DNA of 22,418 nt from Phallusia fumigata (lineage: Eukaryota > Chordata > Ascidiacea > Phlebobranchia > Ascidiidae). The position numbers and the translations under genes are program-made. The notes beneath the pieces were generated by a model. It was not told the DNA's origin. It saw only the letters and a list, made by a program, of their open reading frames with translations, and made no database searches. Location: contig QXVZ01000036.1 in the NCBI GenBank assembly GCA_008931825.1, positions 1-22,418 of the forward strand, given 5' to 3'. Position 1 is the first letter of the stretch. Each line of letters opens with the position of its first letter. Of this stretch, positions 1-10,900 are shown piece by piece.

Positions 1-340
1 AACAGGTATTATTTACACCCTTCATGTTTACAAAACATTTGTGGTATTGGCATCGGGCCATTTTCACAGATATATTTCTATCTTTTTTGCATTGATAAAT
101 TCAATTAAGATAATAAGCATCTTCAGAAAATTCTTATCACTGGTTTCCAACCAAACTTTTTCAATGGCCTCATAATTAAAAAAAAATTGAGAAACTCGGA
201 CTTAATGGTTTCCGGCAAATTTCACAATTTCTGTGTCCTTTCCTGTGCCTTGTTTCCAATTTTGTCTTATTAAATCACCCCAAGTAATGTGCATTCAGAG
301 AAAGGTTGGAAACTGCTGGTTAACTAGCAATGTTTTTCAG

Positions 341-2183
341 ATAATGGATGCCAGTACATGTGACAGTGATATTAAAAGTTGCACCAATTGTTTGGGATTT
401 GTGTGCAATGAACGATTTGTCAATGTTCCACCGCAGGTAATTCAAAGTGATTTTTACAAATGTGGTTTCTTACTGTACTACTGCACAATATAGAATAATT
501 AGGTGTGTATTTTAGAATATCATAGAATAGATCAGTTTTGAATTTTAAACAAAAACAAAATTTTGAACAACATTTTGTAGTCTTTGTAATCATAGCTTGC
601 TTTGAATCGAATTACTTGGTATGTAAGATTAATTTGGAATACTTTGGGATCTGAATCTTTATGGTCCTAAAACTCTATATTGTGCTTTATGTATTGCATT
701 ATTTTAGGCATCTGTGCCAATGTTTAACAAGTTGATGGATGAAATTTCGGAAGCCAAGAAACACAAACACCGGTCTCGATTTGACTTCACACATTTTCTA
801 ATACTTGCAAAAACTCTGGAATTTTCCTCATCAGCTTTGAATGGAAAGGTTGGTGAACAGCTAAAACAATTAATCTGCTTAAATACACAACTGTGACTAG
901 AAATAGGATATAGTTGCCTGATAGTTGACAAAAAAATTAAAATATATGCTTCAAATATATATTTTTAGTGCAAACATTTTTTGTGTTATTTGGTGCGAGT
1001 AAAGTTAATGATATGGCCCATTGAATAAATGTTTTACTGTAGAAAACCAATGAATCAAAACTTGCAGTACAAAATATATGACAGAGGCATACACACAGTT
1101 TAGGATTTACTGTTATGAAAGTGTTTTACTACAGATATGTGACAGTGCAACAGTTTTAGACACAGAGCCTCCACTTATTCAAAAATCAAAATACTATTGT
1201 GAGACCCAGTCATGTTTAACTTGCCAGTCTTACAGGAAAGTTCTGAACGTCTGTTATCATAAAACAGTGATTCGTAACAGGGAGAAATTTCCACTTTGTA
1301 GTTCTATTGTTCATGGTAGGTCTAGTATTGGGTAGACCAGTGGTTCCGAATCTTTAAATATTGTTTTATATCACTTCTTGTCTAGTAGGGTAGGAATAAA
1401 AATTTCGAAATTATGCAAAGCGGGGATGCATCGGAAAAGGTTTGAAAGAGGGATTGTTTCCCGGGATCCCAGGTTTTCACTTTTTTTCTTCGGGAAAATT
1501 CCTGGGATTTTGTTCTTCCAAGAAATCCCGGCTTCTTTTTTTCTTTAATAGAATTGCCGTAGAGACAGGTTTAATGTCAGTTCACGCTTTTCAGAGTCAT
1601 TTGAAGACGAACATTCATTTTGATTTTTTTTTTGTTAGATTGCAAACGAAGTTTTTAGTTTTTTTTGCATTGATAATTATTTTTCCATTTTTTTGCATAC
1701 TCTGCATCGAGTTGTGCACACTCCATACCTCATTGCGAGGGTGTACCATACCCTAAACTTTTTCCGAAATCTCGGGATTAGGAACAATATCTCAAATGAC
1801 AATCCTCAGTTGGAAATCGCAGTCTTAAAAAGATTAGATTCCGGTTTGCAGGAAAGCTGTTTCAGTTCAAGTTTAGTAAAACTCACGACAAAGGACTTAA
1901 GAAAACTCAGAATGAGCGTTTGTAAAAGGCACAACCCTGATGAGATTCGACCCAGGTCGCAAAATTGTCAACAATCTTGTCTTTTGCGCAGTCGTCGGCA
2001 GGAGCGGATCTGATTTACCAGAATGCCGAAGAGGAGTTTTTCGCCGAGCACGCCTCCCTCACTTTTGACTACAAAATCCACAATCAGGGTGATGACGTCA
2101 CAAAGACACGTCGCGCGTTGTTACTTGAGCGTGATGGTTTTGAACTTGCGCTGGCAAAATTGTCCGAGCACCTGAACACGTGA
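341..2183 (+). CDS. BCCIP: BCCIP, 3' part (last three coding exons; 5' exons lie outside the window)
   Basis: BCCIP binds BRCA2 and p21/CDKN1A and its yeast relative Bcp1 serves as a nuclear chaperone for a large-subunit ribosomal protein, so the family links genome stability and ribosome assembly. Exons are 341-436, 708-848 and 1992-2183, all phase 0, giving 142 C-terminal residues. Acceptors are TTTTTCAG, ATTTTAG and TTGCGCAG; donors are CCGCAG|GTAATT and a weaker GGAAAG|GTTGGT. Recognisable blocks are NERFVNVPPQ in the first exon, FNKLMDEISEA and FLILAKTL in the second, and NAEEEFFAEHASLTFDY plus RRALLLERDGFELALAKLSE in the third, which follow the C-terminus of the human beta isoform. The first bases (AACAG|GTATTA, 1-11) could be the end of the preceding exon, but too little is visible to say. 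No AATAAA was seen soon after the stop codon. The last exon is much richer in CpG than the two before it. Identity is confident; the missing N-terminus cannot be judged. Confidence 0.88.
849..1991 (+). other. Last BCCIP intron, 1.1 kb
   Basis: No supported coding exon was found here. The stretch holds a short sequence resembling a hAT-type transposon end (CAGTGGTTCCGAA near 1340), and a CCCGGGATCCC-like segment near 1459-1530 with repeated GGGAT/ATCCC words that looks like a decayed repeat. The reading frames open across 1442-2013 have no recognisable domain and are probably chance. The conserved protein alignment passes directly from the exon ending at 848 to the one beginning at 1992, so no exon needs to be missing. 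Confidence 0.6.
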
Positions 2184-4584
2184 TGGCGCTTGTGCGACGG
2201 CTTACGTTGTTCTGCACCGTTTTTATGTTGTTTTCGATTAGTTTTGCGATAAACGGAAGGAACAAGGTGATCGTGCGTGTTTGTAGCTTTGCAAAATGGC
2301 TTTGATTGACATTCAAAGGGATTTTTCAAAGCTTAAATAGCTTGGTTAGCAGGAAGATTAGGTGGCAGCTAATTTTACTATTCTACTTTTTTCCCAAGCA
2401 GTGTGGTCGAAAATTTGAATACCTCCTTAACCACCCTAATTAGAGGGAATGTGACGAGCTGGTATGCAAGCACCGAGCAACACCGTTTTTGATGCTCTGT
2501 GGTCATGCGGCGATCCAAATAATATCAGGTGTTCCAGCAATATCTGCGAAATATCGCTGGCATATTGTTATCACTCTGTTTTCCAACAATGGTTTTTTCG
2601 CACGTTGTGGTCGAGACGAGGCCTTCCACGTTTCTTCGAATTTCGATTGTGATAGATAGAAATCAAAAGTTGTGCACTGACTAGGTATTACCCCTGTTGA
2701 TTGGATGACCACAACCCCCTAAAAACGTGAAATTTAAAAAAATGCTTTGTAACAGTTTTTGGTTAAAAAACAGTGGTCCACTTTCCTCAAACTTTTATAC
2801 ACGATAGATAGACATTTGAAGTTGCGTACTGGCAATTGTTTTACTTCTCCAACAGACACCCAAAATGTACAATTTTGAAAACAGCTGCATTAAGAACTTT
2901 ATCGTTCTCCCCAGATTGAGATGTTTCGTTTTCAGGGCATTTTAGGTAAGAAACATTAAGCCAAATCAGTTGAAGTTTAAAACGGTCACCTAAATGTTGC
3001 TTCTTATTGATCGTTTAAAACTTTAACGTAATCGCCTCAGTGAATCCTCTTACCAACCCCCAAATTTCCACCCTTTTTTTCAAACTGATACTGAATACAT
3101 ACCCTTTATCAAAAATTGGAGATTTTTTTGTGAAAAATGCCAGTTAAGGTTATGTATGTGCAATGCCCAAACAGAAAACCGCTCTAGTTTAATGCATCTT
3201 TTTTGACAGAACTGTACGTTACTCGTTCGTTTTTTATCTCGACAGTATCTGAACAGACCTCCCGCTAAAACCAACATTTTCCATTTGACTGTTATAAAAT
3301 CGATACTAATGTGCAGCACAGCTCCAAAAAAGAACCCAATCCATCCCCACCTTTCGTATGACATTATACGAGACGCGCGGAACGCCTCAAAACCCGTGAA
3401 AATCGCTGTCGGACAGGGGTTTGGCCACCAAGTCGCATCGATCTGTTGTGTTTGACAGCGTCTGACGGGCGACCGAATATTCGATTCCGTTTCAGACCTG
3501 TTCTTCAGGTCGGGCATCAAGACTATAGCAGGCATCGTATTACTCTGATATGGTTGGATGTAAAATGGGTGGGGTTTTGGCGTTGAAAGCTTGAGGTTTG
3601 GTCGCATCTGCTGGTTGAGATAGTGCAAGTTGTTTATTTTGTGATGCGACAATGTCGGTCCCAGCAAAGTATTTTTGCCTCCTGGATTGTGACTCAGCTT
3701 TTACGATTTCAAATAGGGTTTAAAGATACAGCTACAGATAAGTTTTCCGTAACTTTTATTTTTTTAATGCAAAATTGTATTTGAGTCTGTCAGCCGCCAA
3801 ATGTTTTTTTGCTATTCGGACTCGTACCCGTCTGCATTGCCGGGATAGTGAGCTTGATGCGGTTGGGTCTATAGGTCTAATTAAAGCGTAACTGTTGTGC
3901 TTTATTCATGTTCTTGTTACTTTTAGTATGACAAAGCAGCATCGCGCGGTGCTGCCACAAAGAGTTTAGCAATTAACGCTGATCATATTAACGTTCGTTT
4001 AGAATATATCAGAAGTCGTTATATATTCGACCAGAGGAGACCGAAAATATCCGCTCTCTATATATTGTAGTAAAAAAACCCCGAGCAAAATTAACCACGT
4101 TGACCACACTGGCTCATCTTTTATTAAAAGCGCTAGCCAGGGATGTAGTGCTCCCGGGTTTTGCAAGTGGATGGTGGGTTTTTGGGCTCGAGGAAGGCGA
4201 AAGAGTAATAATAGCTTATGCGGGGGCTCCGACACCTATAAAATTGGCACTACAGCGTTGGTGCTAACGTGCTTTGATAAATTTTTGCGCGGCGTAGGAT
4301 GTTTAACCTATGCTATATATTTTCTACTAACAGCTTCGTCAGTTTCGACACTTTTCATCCCTTCAACTAACGTAACCAACCAAAAAAGCGGCTCTTATTT
4401 AAAAAGTGAAGTTTTGGACTTGATGGTTTGCGTTGTGACTGCTGAGACAAATATAGTGTCAGATTTCTACAGAGCGTATGATTTGGAAAACCTTCGAGAT
4501 AAAAAGTCACTAAAACCTTAGAATCGTGTAACGGATATAAATTTTGGCGACTGAACTAACAAAACTTGATACGGTTGGTATGCT
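2184..4584. other. Intergenic region downstream of BCCIP, no supported gene
   Basis: This is the left half of the gap between the convergent 3' ends of BCCIP and RMC1. The BCCIP 3'UTR must start here, but no canonical AATAAA was seen in the first several hundred bases. One frame on the - strand stays open for about 195 codons (3667-3080), but it has no upstream ATG at its end, no recognised domain and no clear splice or poly(A) context. A + strand frame at 4171-4521 begins with ATG but has an unconvincing composition. Around 4130-4260 the sequence is locally GC-richer and looks repeat-like. I see nothing here that I can call a gene. Confidence 0.55.
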
Positions 4585-4970
4585 TAGGGTTGCCAACTTT
4601 GTTAAGCTACAATAAAGGACATAAAAACTTGAGTGATATTTTATCATGTCTCGAAAACACACTTCCAATTAATATTTCGATCTGATGATGACATAAAATA
4701 TTGGCACTACTATTACAAGTTTTCTCACATATAGATTATTTTCATGACAAATTACGGCTCGATTTTGTGAAAGGCCTCATCACTACCTTGTTATGTAATA
4801 TGCTAAATTTGTTTTGTTCCTTCTAGTCTCAGTTCAGAAATTTAACCACAATTCATAACGATTTTAAAATAAAGGACAAATAGTGTTATTCCATATCTCA
4901 ATAAAGGACAAGGACAAATAGAGCAGAATAAAGGATTGTCCTTTGAAATAAAGGACGGTTGGCAACCCTA
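4585..4970. mobile_element. MITE with 13-bp terminal inverted repeats
   Basis: The 386-bp element begins TAGGGTTGCCAAC and ends with its exact reverse complement, GTTGGCAACCCTA. The outermost TA on both sides may be a TA target-site duplication or part of the repeat. The 8 bases beyond each end do not match, so an 8-bp hAT duplication is not supported. There is no coding capacity. The word AATAAAGGAC recurs at about 4611, 4868, 4900 and 4946, with a degenerate copy near 4927, mostly clustered toward the right end; a small palindrome (GGATTGTCC) lies at 4933-4941. Length, lack of an ORF and perfect terminal repeats identify a non-autonomous DNA transposon. The superfamily is left open: Tc1/mariner-like if TA is the duplication, hAT-like if judged by the terminal sequence. 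Confidence 0.82.
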
Positions 4971-6690
4971 CTTATACAAGGCCTGGTCAAGTCTGAACTG
5001 TATTGCGTGTACAGACTACAGACCAGCTGTCATGAAACATATTATTACATCACGATCGCTCATTCACAGACACAAAATACTATCTCTCGCCAAGCGACAG
5101 CACGTCTGTCAGAGCAGGAAACTGACGCAAAAACTGCTTGTACTTCATGCCACAAGCTGTTGAACTGCCACAAACACCCAGTGACTGGTAAACTACACTA
5201 ACTGCATTAAGCAGAACCCAATAGTTTTAACTTCAAAGCAACAGCACTGCTTAAAAATGCATTACTTGTGGCCTTTAGGAATTCTAGGGTTTTTTCAATG
5301 TATCCGCGGCTGATTCTGTTCGCAGCCTGTAAAATAACAACCCGTGACACCTGTTTGGTATATTTCCAGCAGTCAGTGTTACAAAGCGCGTTTCGTCACG
5401 AAAAAAGTTCCGCGAAATTTGATACACGAGAGATCAGCATTCATTGGCTTCACTCACCCATCAGAGCTTTCTGTTTGTACCTTGTAGTTAGTCAACCGGA
5501 AAGCGGCTTGTTTCCAAATAAACAAACCCTTGAACTACTGTTTGTTTCATCACATAACAACCCGTACATTTTTTGGGTGCTAAAATAGTTATCACTACTT
5601 TTTTACTACAGTTTTTAACGCAACATGCAACGAGTGTAATAAAGGCTTTCTGATCAGTATCAATAAGAATATTAGTTACTGGTGTTTGGTGAGCAGATAT
5701 TAGAGGAAAGTTCCCTGCAAACAGGCTGTTACCCATCAACAGGTGTAGACTACAGTTATTTACATAAAAAACACGCGAGAATAGTTAACCAAAATTGAAA
5801 TTACGAACTTAACACACAACCTTTCCTTAATAGAACTTGTTTCTTAGGCTAAACAACACACAATTTTGGCCCGACTATCTTTCCCAACGGCTGGCGTACA
5901 CATACACAAGTCAATAGACAGTACTAACTGTCCAGGCATCAGTTACCCAACTTTCTCGTGTCACGTCCTCAACTGGGCTACTGCCCAATTAAGTGACCTC
6001 ACTAATGAATAAATTGCGCTATTTCGGGAAAACGGTTTTGTTTGCTACGTTTGCCTGCAGGCGTTTTTCGCCAGCCTGACTGAGTTGCGACATTCATCGC
6101 AAACGCTAGTGAAGGGGAAGCACCTCGACTGAGATGAATCAGCTTGCTTGGCAAGCAGTACACTTAGCGTAAATACCGTGTGGTTTTGGAAGGCGGTGTG
6201 GGTTACACACAGCAGTGTGAGATACAAATACGCGCTGCCTTTGATAAGGTCATACGGGATCGTTTTTTCTTTTCTATCCACAAAGGAATGGAAAACAAAA
6301 GCTTCCGCGACTGACAAAAAACGTTTATTAAAACGTTAAAACAGTTTGTAAACGGCTTTTTGTGTCTACCATTGTATTGTAATTGAATTTTGGCACCATC
6401 CAGCACCACAAGTACAACCCGATCCTACTGATACAGACTATTAAAAAAAAACAGTTTGAAACGAGTATTTGCAACCGCTGTATACTCATGTGGGGAATCA
6501 GTCTCCACATTTCAGAAATTACAAAAAACTTTTTTTGTTTTTCTCGTTCCAGTTGAGATTGCGACATCGTGGTCACGTGACTTGCCCGTTGCATGGGAAC
6601 CATTGTGCGCAATTGCTGTGACGTAGAATGCAAAGGAAGCTGACATCATAATGCTAATTTCAATGCGATGTTACTACGGAATTTCGCCAG

Positions 6691-6915
6691 ACCAACGTTG
6701 ATGCAAAACAAGTTGTTCTGGTGTCGCAAGGTTGGGACGGTGCCAATAGTTTGTTGTTCATCGGATTGTGTTTTGAGGTTTTTCGTCAAGTCAAAGAAGA
6801 AAATACATTTTCAATCCCTGAAATCTTATCTCTTGTTTTACATTTAACGCAAGAGACACTAGTGGAGCAAATAGAGACGTTCTATAATTCGAATCAAGTC
6901 TTTTTCATGCAATAA
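6691..6915 (+). CDS. Speculative terminal exon of an unknown gene
   Basis: After TTTCGCCAG a frame runs 74 codons to TAA at 6913-6915. The AATAAA hexamer (6911-6916) overlaps the stop codon, an arrangement a compact terminal exon could have. The predicted peptide has a protein-like amphipathic pattern, for example FSIPEILSLVLHLTQETLVE followed by QIETFYN, but I recognise no family. There is no in-frame ATG near the start, and no partner exon could be identified upstream. It may be a chance frame or a transposon relic. Confidence 0.15.
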   Translation, partial: TNVDAKQVVLVSQGWDGANSLLFIGLCFEVFRQVKEENTFSIPEILSLVLHLTQETLVEQIETFYNSNQVFFMQ

Positions 6916-7119
6916 ATCATATAATCAGTTGTAGGTATGCAATGTGTTTGAGCATTACAGCTTACTTACAGTAATGAAATAACCAACAACCGGAAATTAC
7001 ACGTTTGTTAAACTACCTGACAATTTGACACACTCAAAAGAATTAAAAAGGAACTTTTATTTTATTGCACATGCCATTACTGATATGTAAACAAGAATTA
7101 GAAAATCGCCATTTCCAGG

Positions 7120-7190
7120 TGTGGGCGGTTTTACCGGGATTCGAACCAGGAAGTGAAACCATTCCATGACGAGGTTAAACCTTTCCATGC
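7120..7190 (-). repeat. tRNA-like relic (B-box), probably a SINE fragment
   Basis: On the - strand, bases 7147-7134 read GGTTCGAATCCCGG, a perfect internal promoter B-box with the T-arm of a tRNA. No credible cloverleaf or acceptor stem surrounds it, so it is more likely the head of a tRNA-derived SINE or a tRNA pseudogene than a working tRNA gene. Confidence 0.45.
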
Positions 7191-7875
7191 CTCAAGTTTT
7201 CTCCAACACTAAAACTTTCAACTGTACTCAGCGAAATGGTTTACTCATTTTTTCCAACTTCACTCAAGACAAGGATGCTACTGGATGACGTCAGAAACGA
7301 ATCGGGTGACGTAATGCATCATGTATTCGTCACAAGCTTCAGCTAAAATCAAATACACCAAGGTTGTAAAATCTTGTAAGCGTTTTAAAATAAATCAGTG
7401 TTGAAATGAAACAGTGCTTGACTGCATTCCAACGCAGCAACACAGCAACGTTTAAACCTAGCTGTCAAACAAAGGTTTTTAAAGGTCTCATCATTATGGG
7501 CATGACAGGACCTTCAAAAACTGTCAATAAATTTTCCAGGTAGACAACTACATTGGCAGCACAATGCCAAATATGCAGTTTGGATGTTGTTCTTCATTCA
7601 CAGGGAGTAATCTTTTCAATGCTTCGACGTGTTGCAATGAATCATGACGTAATTTGCATTACATCACCAGCCTAAAAGGTCTGACAAACAACTGTTCATT
7701 ATTCATGAAACCAGTACACAACCATAGCCACAAAAACCTGGCAAAACTATAAACTGCTTACCAAAGGGGATATGTTAAGAAAGAAAACCGTTTTATGGCA
7801 AAAATAAACAATATCCATAAACACTACAATGAAATTTGGCTGCTCAAGATTTTTAATAGCTTCATTGTAATTAGC

Positions 7876-7881
7876 TTTATT
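7876..7881 (-). terminator. Poly(A) signal of RMC1
   Basis: AATAAA on the - strand, about 36 nt beyond the TAA stop ending at 7917. This position supports 8195-7917 as the true terminal exon, with translation reading through the internal GTAGGG donor-like site. Confidence 0.65.
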
Positions 7882-7916
7882 CACAATGATAACAGTAAGT
7901 CGCTAAAAAAATCTAG

Positions 7917-10900
7917 TTACAATTCAAAATTTGCTAGATAACCCATATGACCCCAACAGTAACGGTTGCTGTTTAGGTAAACAACCGTATGCAGTGCTGT
8001 AGTATTCTCACCAACGGGGCTTTCCCTACCTGCAGTGAACTCTGGTTTGCCGTTCAAGCGTATGTTTCGCGCCTCGAAGAACTTGTAAACGTTGTAGAAC
8101 ATCATGTCGTCATGCATGGACGCCTTTAGAAAGTCACGTGCCGGGACGAGATCAGACATACCGACCGAACGAACGAAGCGAATCGCCCCTATGACCTAAA
8201 CATGTAAAGTACAAAGCTTTCTGGGAATTGCAAACGTCAGTTATGTTTTCAATGATGCTACTCTTTACGTCCTTCGTAACGGGTTAGTAAAAGCGGTGCG
8301 ATTGGTTGGCTAACAAGCCCTGGTTTACAAATGTACAGAGTTCAAAGGCCACCCCTGCATCTTTGTTTTGGGTGCATCACGTTAAGCACTATCACTAGCG
8401 ATGAGCTTATACAACAAACGTTCTTTTCTGTTCAGCATTTTACCTCAATACTCGTTACCAGGCCAAAGGTGCATGGCGCAACGTTAGATTTGTAGGTGGT
8501 GTTGTGAGACACTCAAAAGTAACTTAATAGCACAAAGGAAATGACATAAGAAATGGTCGAAACATTTACTCAAAAACATAATTACATTTTCTTGCAGCGC
8601 TCTTGTAGTCATTTTACTACCGAGTTATTAGGAGATTGTAAACAAACTTCAATCTTCATAGATTGTGGTCCTAAAGCTAAGCAACTTGCTGGTTACTAAA
8701 AAAATATTTTGATCAATTTTATAGGTCGCATCCCTGCTTGAATCTCTGTTCGTTAAGTTGGGATGTCAGCCAAAAAAGTACACAGATAATTGGCTCGATT
8801 TGTTAGATTTTCCAATTAATGTCATGTGTCTGCGTTTTGTCAAGTTAATATTGAATGTTAAATGTTTTGCTTCTAAAGCCAGCTGCCACATAACGCTATA
8901 AGGCGTTTTTTATTCTATCCGATCTTCATTGGCAAGCAAGGCCATACGGCACGGCCACATTCAATCAGTGTCAGTTTAAGTTTATACTACTTTGTAGCTA
9001 ACATGCTCAGGCAGTTACTTTGAAATCTAGCAACTAAAGTTTGTTTCTGTGGTGATGACGTAACACATCACAACGGGAACGGCATAGAAGAAAACGTTTT
9101 CGATACGAACCGTAATTGTAAAGAAACTACGTAATTTGAAACGGAAATGCTGACTAATCAAATAACGTGTAAAGAATACAAGTGGTGCGGACTTACATGA
9201 ATCCCAAATAAACAACAACGGCTGGAGAGAGAGGGGGATTTAATCTACTTTCTTCTAGTACTGAATAACAGGGCTCACATTTCAGGAACTTTCAAGTTTC
9301 AATTCAAAGCGGCAAAAAACCTTTCAACATCTGTTTCGTAAACACCCACAATCTGTTTTACCCGCAACCCACCTGTTTTTTGGAGAGCAAGATATCGATG
9401 ACTTGTTGATCACACGTTGCCATTCGCTGTGGAAAAAAACAGGTAAAATAGGTAAGTCATTAAATGCTTTTAAATACTTTGTACTGTACTAACCGTCAAT
9501 GCAACTCCTAGGTGCATTACACTGTACAATATTGCTGTTCCTAAAATTTTTGCGATTTGGGGGTCTGTGGGTTAAACAGTGGGGTCAACTGGGGTCAAAA
9601 AGTGGAGTGCACGACTCCATATACCAATCTGTGGTGTGTTAAAATTAATTTGGACAATTTTTGCTGGACCAAAAAGGATAAACACAAAAAACGACAAAAA
9701 GAGAAAAGAATGCATAGTAAAAAACAATACTCCATGAGTGGGTCCTCATTAACTGCTTTAAAAAGCACGTTCGGAAACATTTTTAAACGCAGCATTTGAA
9801 AATACACGTAACTCAAGGTCCCATAAAACGTGTAGGCGACGTCAGACCAGTTGTTATTTTTTACGATTTGCCACAAGATTCCAAAATAAAGGGCAAAAAA
9901 ATACCAAACAATAGTTAAGTACACAACAGCCTTCAATCCACAAACCTTCGCAATTGCGATAACTTACGCCGCTTACGGCGGGGTAAAGCGGTAGCCTGCA
10001 AGCATCTATGCCACTGAGGCTAAGCTTTTCAATACTTGAGCAATATTGCAAAAAAAGTGAAAAACGGGTGCATCCAACAAAAAAATATGAAATACATTCC
10101 AATGTTTTGCAACTTAAGAACCATCAAAATAAGAAACTTATTGGTGACTGACTTCAATAAATATTGTTGTTTATAAATTTTTACGTATTGGGGGCCTGTG
10201 GGTTAACCGATGGGTAAGCTGGGGTCAAAAGCTACAGGGTACAAATTCAGATATCCATCTATGGTTTTACATGTGCAAATTTACACGACATTTTCTCAGT
10301 CAAGCGAGAGGGACAAACCGGCGTTGGACCGAGAAAAAGAGCGAAAACGATCTGTGTCTATAAATATGTTTGGTACCAGAGGTTTACAATGGCAAAACGC
10401 CTTATTGTTATGTTTTAACACGTTTTACCTTGTACATATCAAGGGCGAGGCCCTCAATATCAGGATGATCGTCCTCTAATGATCGTAACAATGCAGCTAC
10501 CTCCTTGGAATCATCGATTACCCGATGTAGCATTAGCTGTTGAAGTTCGAAGTAGGAACCGCCTTTCACCAGACACGTTATTAGAAGCTCGTAGATGAAA
10601 TGCTGCAAGTAGAACATAGGGAGTTAGCGTTCAGGCTCAGTTTGAAACGTAGTTGTTTTTCAATCCCTTTGTAGGAGTTTTGATGCGCAAAAACGAAGGT
10701 AAAAAGGTTACTACAAGGTAAAATATATTTAGTTTGGCGTTGGGCAGACCATTTTAAGTAGAACATGGATAGTGAAAAGTTCAGTCAGAAATGAAACACA
10801 AGCAAAGTGCGCAAGACCTGCGAGAGGCGTCCAACTACATCAGAGTCCGCATTTTATGTAACCATGTACAGCAAAGTGTAAGAGTAGAAAACTTCACTCT

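Larger units (their letters stand above)
4971..7875. other. Intergenic region between the MITE and the RMC1 3' end
   Basis: No gene is supported, apart from a speculative terminal exon at 6691-6915 and a tRNA-like relic near 7120-7190, listed separately. The remainder is AT-rich, unique-looking sequence. Frames open in 5268-5588, 5488-5739, 6045-6317 and 6328-6633 overlap one another on both strands, lack recognisable motifs and have no conserved splice context, so I treat them as chance. Confidence 0.5.

Noticed and set aside
4171-4521. A 116-codon + strand frame starting with ATG
   Set aside because: The composition is unconvincing, no domain or splice context supports it, and the first part overlaps a repeat-like GC-richer stretch.
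9595-9936. A 113-codon hydrophobic - strand frame
   Set aside because: It lies inside RMC1 intron 16 across a dispersed repeat and has no RMC1 similarity or conserved motif.
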